Shown piece by piece: positions 43,453-49,986 of a stretch of 64,000 nt of DNA; position 1 is the stretch's first letter, and every line of letters starts with the position of its first letter. The position numbers and the translations under genes were made by a program. Under the pieces are notes generated by a model. That model did not search any database, had not been told where the DNA came from, and was given only the letters and a program-made list of their open reading frames with translations. The stretch is from Edaphobacter sp. (GTDB lineage Bacteria > Acidobacteriota > Terriglobia > Terriglobales > Acidobacteriaceae): the NCBI RefSeq assembly GCF_028283685.1, contig NZ_JAPWKF010000006.1:419729-483728 (forward strand). The letters are read 5' to 3'.

Positions 43453-44514
43453 GTGATCACAACCATCGTGGGCTTTGCGATCAGCATGGCCTTTCTGTTT
43501 TTGATGCTGAGCGCGGCGTGCTCGGCGATTCAGGAGATCGTGGCCAACCTGCTGCGCTGGCGGGCACGGACGCTGGAGAAGGGCCTCGACGGCCTGCTGC
43601 TGAATGAAGGGTTTCGCAAGGCGGTCTATGAGACGCCGTTGATCAAGGGGCTTTATGCTCCGGCCAAATTTCGCAAGGAGCTTCAGCCTCCTGCGTATAT
43701 CCCCTCGACGACGCTTGCGCTTGCCATTCTTCAGGTGGCGCGCGACAAGGGATTGAAGCTGGATGGGGCAGGAGGGACGGCGGAGTTTCGCGAGACGGAG
43801 AAGCTGCTGAGCTCGCTGCTGCATGATTGCCCGGAGCCTGCCCGCCAGCGGGAGCGTATTGAGAAGTGGTTCAACGACTCGATGGATCGCGTCTCCGGCT
43901 GGTACAAGCGCAAATCGCATGCCTGGATCTGGGTCTTCGGCATTGTGCTGTCGCTGCTGTTGAACGCGGATGCCATCACGCTGAGCAAGAGATTCTGGAA
44001 CGACCAGGCACTGCGCGATGCGGTCGTCGCCGAGGCGACCGATTATGTCAAAGCCTCCCCGAAGACAGAAGAGGCTTTGGCCGCTCCAGCAGGCGCACAT
44101 GCGTTACAGCAGGATGCGCAGAAGGATGGCGACACCGAGGAGCTTCAGGAGTCGATTCGCCGGATGAACCTGTTGCGTGAGCATCTTCCCGGGGTTCCGC
44201 TGGGATGGTGCTTCCTGCATCGTGAGCAGGATGCGTCGGCTTCGCTTGATGTTCGGGTCGGCGAACACAAGGCATCGTGCTGGCCCGACCTGATTCATCC
44301 GACGACGGGGGTGGTGGAGGTTTCGCTTGCGGGCACGGACCCGCGGCTGGTCGACCTGGGCGACGGCACGTGGTGGATCTGGAAGATCCTCGGCCTGCTG
44401 GCGACGGCGCTGGCGATCTCGCAGGGTGCGCCGTTCTGGTTCGACCTGCTGCAGAAGGCCGTGAACCTGCGGCTGGCGGGAACGCCGCCAGCGACCACGT
44501 CGCAGAAAAATTAG
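43453..44514 (+). CDS. Membrane protein of unknown function
   Basis: A 353-residue protein. GTG 43453 is chosen because GGAGG (43442-43446) lies six bases upstream and a hydrophobic helix follows (VITTIVGFAISMAFLFLMLS); the frame is open to 43255 but that part runs over the M28 end and a terminator. A second helix is at HAWIWVFGIVLSLLLNADAI and a third near the C-terminus (WWIWKILGLLATALAISQGA). The long cytoplasmic-like middle is charged, with LRWRARTLEKGLDGLLLNEG and the KWFNDSMDRVSGWYKRKSH block. It resembles uncharacterised bacterial membrane proteins I cannot name. It is monocistronic as far as I can see. Confidence 0.7.
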   Translation: MITTIVGFAISMAFLFLMLSAACSAIQEIVANLLRWRARTLEKGLDGLLLNEGFRKAVYETPLIKGLYAPAKFRKELQPPAYIPSTTLALAILQVARDKGLKLDGAGGTAEFRETEKLLSSLLHDCPEPARQRERIEKWFNDSMDRVSGWYKRKSHAWIWVFGIVLSLLLNADAITLSKRFWNDQALRDAVVAEATDYVKASPKTEEALAAPAGAHALQQDAQKDGDTEELQESIRRMNLLREHLPGVPLGWCFLHREQDASASLDVRVGEHKASCWPDLIHPTTGVVEVSLAGTDPRLVDLGDGTWWIWKILGLLATALAISQGAPFWFDLLQKAVNLRLAGTPPATTSQKN

Positions 44515-44730
44515 TGCGTGCTAGCAAGAGGTGTGAGTCGCTGGTGGATGGTCATGGTTTTTGCCCGCGTAGTGCGCCTCCAGGGTCGATGCAGACGATG
44601 GTGTCCCGCCCGGAAAAGAAGGAGACGGTGCGTCACGAAAATCGTCAGTTACGGGGCGTGAGGTCTACGGGTGGCGGCGATTTTCGATAAAATCACCGTT
44701 GGCGCAACAGCGCGTGAGGGCGGCAGCATT

Positions 44731-45315
44731 ATGGCATCGTTTATGGACGGCAATCCTTCGTTGAAGGGCATCCACCAGGAGATCAAGTCGAAGATGGAGA
44801 AGTCGGTGGAAGACTTTCGCGGACATCTGGCCGCTGCACGTACCGGCCGCGCCAATGTACACATGCTCGACCAGATCAAGGTGGACTACTACGGCACGGA
44901 AACGCCGGTAGCACAGCTGGGACAGGTGAGCACGCCGGAGCCGACGCTGATCCTGGTGCAGCCCTATGACAAGGGCATGGTCGCGGCGATCGAAAAGGCG
45001 ATCCGTACCTCGGGCACGGGCCTTAACCCTATGTCGGACGGCACTGTGGTTCGCGTTCCGGTTCCCCCGATGACGGAGGAGCGCCGCAAGGACGTCGTCA
45101 AGCAGCTGCAGAAGACGCTGGAAGATCACAAGACGGCGATCCGCAATATCCGCCGCGACGGCAACGACCAGGTGAAGAAGACAGCCAAGGACAAGCTGAT
45201 CTCCGCCGACGACGAGAAGCGCGCAGGCGAAGAGATTCAGCAGCTGACGGATGGTGAGATCAAGCGCGTCGAGGATCTCTTCAAGTCGAAGGAAAAGGAA
45301 GTCATGACCTTCTAA
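44731..45315 (+). CDS. frr: Ribosome recycling factor
   Basis: A 194-residue ribosome recycling factor, which with EF-G splits ribosomes after termination. ATG 44731 is chosen over the upstream frame start because the family N-terminus lies there; GAGGG is 11 bases upstream. The core is intact: KMEKSVEDFRGHLAAARTGR, ANVHMLDQIKVDYYGTETPV, ISTPEP-like VSTPEPTLILVQPYDK, GLNPMSDGTVVRVPVPPMTE and the coiled end KRVEDLFKSKEKEVMTF. The length is normal (about 185). Usually it follows pyrH and tsf; here they are not adjacent. A strong terminator follows. Confidence 0.96.
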   Translation: MASFMDGNPSLKGIHQEIKSKMEKSVEDFRGHLAAARTGRANVHMLDQIKVDYYGTETPVAQLGQVSTPEPTLILVQPYDKGMVAAIEKAIRTSGTGLNPMSDGTVVRVPVPPMTEERRKDVVKQLQKTLEDHKTAIRNIRRDGNDQVKKTAKDKLISADDEKRAGEEIQQLTDGEIKRVEDLFKSKEKEVMTF

Positions 45316-45369
45316 ATCCTGCGCGGATGGCGGGACGCGCCTTTGGCGCCAGTATCGGCTGTTAAAACA

Positions 45370-45411
45370 GCAAAGGCCTCCGGGATCATCCGCGGAGGCC
45401 TTTGCTATTTC
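45370..45411. terminator. Terminator between frr and the SnoaL-like gene
   Basis: A perfect 13-bp stem (GCAAAGGCCTCCG at 45370-45382 with 45393-45405), a 10-base loop and a T-rich tail TATTTCT. The reverse strand tail is TGTTTTAA, so it can serve both converging genes. Confidence 0.9.
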
Positions 45412-45426
45412 TAAAAGCGAAATCGG

Positions 45427-45897
45427 TTAGGTGGTGTGGTCGATGACGATCTTCCAGCCCTTGTCGGTCTTCTCGAGTACCAGCGAGAAGAGGCCGGTGG
45501 CGTTGCCTCCGTCTTTCTTTCCTCGCTCCAGGGTGTAGCGGCCGATGACGACGGCGAAGCGTTCGTCGAGCGGCTTGACCTCCAGCTCTGAGAAGCCGAG
45601 CGTGCCCATCGCAGCCCTGTTGGGATAGTCGCGGCGATAGCTCTCAAGCAGGCCATCGAAGCCGCGGTTGACGGTGTTGGTGATGAAGAGAGTGTCCGGA
45701 GCATTCTTGTAAGCCTCGGAGAAGGCTCCGAGATCGCCGCGATTCCAGGCTGCCTCCTGTGCGAGCAGTACCTTGATGACGTCGAGCTGCTGCTGCGGAA
45801 CGGTGCCGAGCTGCTGCTCTTTTTGCTGAGCCTGCAATGCGGGCAGGGCAAGCGCGATGATGAGGACGGCAGGCAGGAGTGAAGCGAAACGTCGCAC
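45427..45897 (-). CDS. Exported SnoaL-like / DUF4440 domain protein
   Basis: A 156-residue exported protein. GTG 45897 is chosen because AGAGGTG lies just upstream and a signal peptide begins there (RRFASLLPAVLIIALALPAL, then QAQQK). A NTF2-fold SnoaL/DUF4440 domain follows: LLAQEAAWNRGDLGAFSEAY, DTLFITNTVNRGFDGLLESY, FAVVIGRYTLERGKKDG, GLFSLVLEKTDKGWKIVIDH. Such domains have no fixed activity; some are isomerases or small-molecule binders. The long open frame upstream of the signal has no site. Converges with frr across a terminator. Confidence 0.82.
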   Translation of the reverse strand: MRRFASLLPAVLIIALALPALQAQQKEQQLGTVPQQQLDVIKVLLAQEAAWNRGDLGAFSEAYKNAPDTLFITNTVNRGFDGLLESYRRDYPNRAAMGTLGFSELEVKPLDERFAVVIGRYTLERGKKDGGNATGLFSLVLEKTDKGWKIVIDHTT

Positions 45898-45945
45898 AGA
45901 ACACCTCTGGGTGATTTGCCCCCACTGTAACAAAGCGCCTTCTGG

Positions 45946-46551
45946 TTACTCGTGAAGAACGTCGGGCGGGCAGTGTTCTGTGCTGGCGGTCGGCATGATC
46001 CAGATGATGGTCACGAGGGTGATGAGGCCGAGTGCGATGTAGGAGTGGAAGTGCGCCAGCGGAACCGCTGCGCCGTAGAGCGCGAGGCTGGCCATGTGCT
46101 TGCGCTGGGTGGCCACATCGGAGGGGATCAGGCGGCCTTCGCTGCGGAGCAATCGCTCGACGGCGAGCCGGAGCAGGAAGAAGGTCAGCGCGGTGAAGAT
46201 CATGGATGCGGCATAGATAGAGACGGAGAAAGAGTCCGACTCTTTTTCGATGACGTAGGCGGTGAGGAAGGGAAGCAGCGACGCCGCGAAGAGAAAGAGC
46301 AGGTTGGCGTAGAGGACGCGGTGGTCGCAGCGTTCGATGCGGCGGATGAGGTAATGATGATTGACCCAGTAGATGCCGCCGAAGCAGAAGCTGAGCAGGT
46401 AGATGAACAGCATGGGAGCGATGCTCAGCAATCCGGCCATACCGTTCTCGTGCGGCACCTTGAGCTCGAGCACCATGATGGTCAGCACGATCGCCAGGAC
46501 ACCGTCGGTGAAGGCCTCGAGCCTTGTGGTGGGAAAGTGTTTTTCCGGCAT
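45946..46551 (-). CDS. TMEM175 family potassium channel-like protein (DUF1211)
   Basis: A 201-residue membrane protein with about six helices. The family motif in helix 1, normally R-x3-F-S-D, is RLEAFTDGVLAIVLTIMVLE, with Thr replacing Ser. Other helices are MLFIYLLSFCFGGIYWVN, VLYANLLFLFAASLLPFL and LGLITLVTIIWIM. Bacterial TMEM175 proteins form tetrameric potassium-conductive channels; conduction by this protein is untested. The start at 46551 is the natural one; it is divergent from the molybdopterin gene (46605) with 53 bases between. Confidence 0.88.
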   Translation of the reverse strand: MPEKHFPTTRLEAFTDGVLAIVLTIMVLELKVPHENGMAGLLSIAPMLFIYLLSFCFGGIYWVNHHYLIRRIERCDHRVLYANLLFLFAASLLPFLTAYVIEKESDSFSVSIYAASMIFTALTFFLLRLAVERLLRSEGRLIPSDVATQRKHMASLALYGAAVPLAHFHSYIALGLITLVTIIWIMPTASTEHCPPDVLHE

Positions 46552-46604
46552 GTGCAGACGATATCGCAGGCTAAGGGGAATTCCTAGTGGCTTAGAATGA
46601 AGGC

Positions 46605-48734
46605 ATGAGCCAGAGCGTGGCCAATACGCGCACGGTGCATGCGGTCTGTTCGCACGACTGCCCGGACTCCTGCGGCGTGCTGGTCACGGTCGATGCACTG
46701 AGCGGACGCGCGACGAAGATCCAGGGCGATCCCTCGCATCCGGTGACGCGAGGCTTCCTCTGCGGCAAGGTGGCGAAGTATCTGGATCGCGTTTATTCGC
46801 CGGACCGTCTGCTCTACCCCATGCGCCGCAGGGCGGGAGTGCCGAAGGGACCGCTGCCGCAGGGACGGGAGGCCGAGGCCTTCGAGCGCATCGGCTGGGA
46901 CGAGGCGCTGGACGAGATCGCGGCGCGGCTCAAAGGCATTGCAGCAGAGCACGGGCCGGAGAGCATCCTGCCATACAGCTATGCCGGAACCATCGGGCAA
47001 CTGGGGTTCGGCTCGATGGACCGCCGGTTTTTTTATCGCCTGGGGGCTTCGCAGCTCGATCGAACGATCTGCTCGTCTGCGGGTGGCGCGGCGCTGACCA
47101 GCGTGTATGGCATCCGGCTGGGTGTTTCGCCGGAGGACTTCGCGCATGCGGGCTTCATCATCGCGTGGGGGGCGAACATCCATGGCAACAATATTCACCT
47201 GTGGCCGTTCATCGAAGAGGCTCGCCGTCACGGTGCGCGTCTTGTCGTAATCGATCCTTACAGGACACGCACAGCGGCCTTGGCGGATGAGCATCTCGTC
47301 ATCAACCCCGGCACCGATGCCGCGCTGGCGCTGGGCATGATGCACGTCATCCTGCGCGATGGCCTTGAAGACGCAGAGTACGTCGCCAGCTGCACGCACG
47401 GCTTCGATGAGTTGAAGGCGCACGCTCTCAAGCCGAAGCATGCTCCCGAGGCGGTGGCGAAGGCCACCGGGATCGACGCGGCGACGATTGAGCGGCTGGC
47501 ACGCGCGTATGCGACGGCTGGCCGCAACGGGAGCCGCCCGGCGGCGATCCGGCTGAACTATGGCATTCAGCGCTCGGAGAACGGGGGCACGGCGGCGCGT
47601 GCGGTGGCGATGTTGCCGCTGCTGACCGGAGCGTGGCAGTACAAGGGAGGCGGGCTGCAGCTTTCGACCTCGGGCTCGTTCCCGTTCCGCTCTGCTGCGT
47701 TGCAGATGCCGGAGCTGATGCAGGCCAGCCCGCTGGGCAGAACAGCGCGCACCATCAACATGAGCCAGCTGGGCGAGGCGCTGACGGCGCCGGATGCCGG
47801 TGTGGGCGGACCGCCGGTGAAGGCGATGTTGGTCTATAACTCGAACCCCGCGGCGGTCGCCCCGAACTCCAACGATGTGCTGAGCGGCATGAAGCGCGAG
47901 GACTTGTTCACTGTGGTGCACGAGCAGTTTTTCACCGACACGGTGGACTATGCCGACTACATTCTGCCCGCGCCTACCTTTCTGGAGACCAAGGATGTGC
48001 AGGGCGCGTACGGGCATCAGTATGTGCAGGTCTCGCAGCAGGCGATTGCGCCGCTGGGCGAGGCGCGAAACAATGTGCGGCTCTTTGGTGAGCTGGCGCG
48101 GCGCATGGGTTTCACCGAGGCGTGCTTCGACGACCGTGAGGACGAGCTGATCGAGCAGGCGCTGCCCGCGGACCATCCCTGGTTCGAAGGCGTGACGCGG
48201 GAGTCTCTCGAGCGTGAAGGGCACATCCGCCTGGCGATGCCGAAGAACGAGCACGGCGATACGCTGCCCTTTTCGACGGCAGAGTGGTTTCGCAGCCCCA
48301 GCGGCAAGGGCGAGCTGGTGCCGGTGCCGGTCTTCAAGGCTCCGGTCGAGTCGCGTGCCAATGCAGGGGAGTATCCGCTGGAGTTTCTGCCGCGCAAGGC
48401 GGACAACTTTATGAACTCCACCTTTGCCAACATCCCTGTGCACCAGCGGATGGAGGCAAGGACGGCGGGGTACCTGGAGATGCATCGATCGGATGCGGTG
48501 CCGCGCGGGATCATGGATGGCGACGAGGTCGAGATCTTCAACGCGCGTGGATCGATTAAGCTGCGGGCGCACATCGACGGCCAGGTCGGCGAAGGTGTGG
48601 TGGCGGCTCGGCTGGAGTGGAACAAGCTCTCCGGCGGCGGCCTCAACATCAATGCGCTGACCAGCGAGCGTCTGACCGATATCGGCGGCGGCGCAACGTT
48701 TTATTCCACGCTGGTCGAGGTGCGGAAGGCATAG
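46605..48734 (+). CDS. Molybdopterin-dependent oxidoreductase (anaerobic-type, with [4Fe-4S] site)
   Basis: A 709-residue DMSO-reductase family enzyme. Cys15, Cys19, Cys23 and Cys53 (CSHDCPDSCG, FLCGK) bind one [4Fe-4S] cluster. Molybdopterin segments include PYSYAGTIGQLGFGSMDRRF, TICSSAGGAALTSVYG, FIIAWGANIHGNNIHLWPF and LVVIDPYRTRTAALADEHL. C-terminal MolyDopt binding has GDEVEIFNARGSIKLRAH and RLEWNKLSGGGLNIN. No Tat signal is present, so the enzyme is cytoplasmic. Assimilatory-type (NasC-like) or formate-dehydrogenase-like activity cannot be told apart. Overlap: it stops at 48734, 93 bases before the threonine dehydratase. Confidence 0.87.
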   Translation: MSQSVANTRTVHAVCSHDCPDSCGVLVTVDALSGRATKIQGDPSHPVTRGFLCGKVAKYLDRVYSPDRLLYPMRRRAGVPKGPLPQGREAEAFERIGWDEALDEIAARLKGIAAEHGPESILPYSYAGTIGQLGFGSMDRRFFYRLGASQLDRTICSSAGGAALTSVYGIRLGVSPEDFAHAGFIIAWGANIHGNNIHLWPFIEEARRHGARLVVIDPYRTRTAALADEHLVINPGTDAALALGMMHVILRDGLEDAEYVASCTHGFDELKAHALKPKHAPEAVAKATGIDAATIERLARAYATAGRNGSRPAAIRLNYGIQRSENGGTAARAVAMLPLLTGAWQYKGGGLQLSTSGSFPFRSAALQMPELMQASPLGRTARTINMSQLGEALTAPDAGVGGPPVKAMLVYNSNPAAVAPNSNDVLSGMKREDLFTVVHEQFFTDTVDYADYILPAPTFLETKDVQGAYGHQYVQVSQQAIAPLGEARNNVRLFGELARRMGFTEACFDDREDELIEQALPADHPWFEGVTRESLEREGHIRLAMPKNEHGDTLPFSTAEWFRSPSGKGELVPVPVFKAPVESRANAGEYPLEFLPRKADNFMNSTFANIPVHQRMEARTAGYLEMHRSDAVPRGIMDGDEVEIFNARGSIKLRAHIDGQVGEGVVAARLEWNKLSGGGLNINALTSERLTDIGGGATFYSTLVEVRKA

Positions 48735-48826
48735 ACTTGTCCTGCCGCGGCGATCCCTTTGAGGCGATCCGATTGCGGCATCACTTCGACTCTTTACCAA
48801 CCAGCAGACAGGATATTGGAGTGGGC

Positions 48827-49797
48827 ATGAACGAGCGGCTGCCGAGCCTTGATGTGATTCGCAGCGCAGCGGAGCTGGTCTACGGCACCATGCCTGCGAC
48901 GCCGCAGTTCAGCTGGCCTCTGCTGAATCGACGCGCCGGTGCGGAGGTGTGGTTGAAGCATGAGAACCACTCGCCTGTAGGCGCTTTCAAGATTCGCGGC
49001 GGCGTGGTGTACATGGACTGGCTGCGGCGTGAGCATCCCGAGATCACGACGGTGGTCTCGGCGACGCGGGGCAATCATGGTCAATCGATTGCGCTGGCTG
49101 CGGCACGCAACGGCATTCGCGCCGTGATCGTGGTGCCCTTCGGCAACAGCTCCGAGAAGAACCGTGCCATGCGTGAGCTGGGCGCCGAACTGATCGAGGC
49201 AGGGGATGATTTTCAGGCGGCGAGCGAATATGCCGCATCGCTTGAGCGGGAGAACGGCTGGCACCGGGTCCCGAGCTATCATCCGCTGCTGGTTGCGGGT
49301 GTCGCGACGGGAGCCCTGGAGTTTCTGTCAGCTGTCCCGGAGCTGGATACGGTGTATGTGCCGATCGGCATGGGGTCGGGGATCAGCGCGATGGTTGCAG
49401 TCCGCGATGCCCTGGGGCTGCGGACCCGCATCGTGGGGTGGTCTCGAGTGCAGCCCCGGCGTTTGCGCTTTCGTATGCGGCCGGGCATCCGGTGGAGCAT
49501 GCCGCTGCGACCCGGATCGCCGATGGCGTCGCCTGCCGCCTGCCCAGCAACGACTCCGTTGCGATCGTGCGGGAGAGCTGTGATCGTCTCCTGGAGATTG
49601 ACGATGATGAGGTGGAGGCAGCGATGCGTGCCTTGTTTGCCGATACCCACAACGTCGCCGAGGGAGCCGGGGCCATCGGGCTGGCGGGACTTCTGAGGGA
49701 CCGGCCGCAGGGGGGAACCCGGGTAGGAACGGTCATCAGCGGAGGCAATGTGGATAGCTCGGTCTTCGCCCGTGTGCTGGCGGCGACGCCGGATTGA
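48827..49797 (+). pseudogene. Threonine dehydratase-like PLP enzyme, single-base frameshift
   Basis: A fold-type II PLP enzyme of 323 residues when repaired, resembling threonine/serine dehydratase. ATG 48827 is chosen with TGGAG (48816-48820) upstream. PLP Lys55 lies in VGAFKIRGG, then VVSATRGNHGQSIALAAARN and the glycine loop PIGMGSGISAMV. The first frame ends as nonsense after LRTRIVGW. The other frame gives VVSSAAPAFALSYAAGHPVE and a normal C-terminus to 49797. One G is missing from the run at 49435-49438; restoring it gives 324 codons exactly. The C-terminal regulatory ACT domain of biosynthetic IlvA is absent, so a catabolic role is possible. Confidence 0.82.
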
Positions 49798-49850
49798 GGG
49801 GAAAAGTGCACTTAGAACGAGGCAGTGCGCCGATTGGCGAAAAGTTTCAC

Positions 49851-49880
49851 CCGGTTTCTTTCTCGGTAACCGGTTTTTTT
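49851..49880 (+). terminator. Weak terminator after the threonine dehydratase
   Basis: A short stem (CCGGTT at 49851-49856 with AACCGG at 49868-49873, with a bulge allowing one more pair) followed by a TTTTTTT tract. Confidence 0.5.
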
Positions 49881-49928
49881 GTGCAAGTTCCGGGGCGACC
49901 GGATTCGCTAACCGCCCTTGCGCTCCCA

Positions 49929-49934
49929 TATAAT
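49929..49934 (+). promoter_or_regulatory. Consensus -10 element (TATAAT) upstream of bamA
   Basis: TATAAT lies 58 bases before the GTG at 49987, so transcription would begin near 49942. No strong -35 is visible 16-19 bases upstream. Its position argues against translation from the TTG at 49918. Confidence 0.5.
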
Positions 49935-49986
49935 CAAGACTCCCCAACAGGAACCGGCGGGGCGTGATTTTTCAAGCAGTGAGGGT

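Noticed and set aside
46584..48800. A 738-codon minus-strand frame over the molybdopterin enzyme
   Set aside because: Shadow of the real gene, with no start signal and no family residues.
4693..49797. Programmed ribosomal frameshifting as the cause of the five broken genes
   Set aside because: No shared slippery heptamer or downstream structure at the five points, and the families are not known to use it.
49918..49986. TTG start of bamA at 49918
   Set aside because: A TATAAT at 49929-49934 would put the start codon upstream of transcription; the choice of 49987 remains uncertain.
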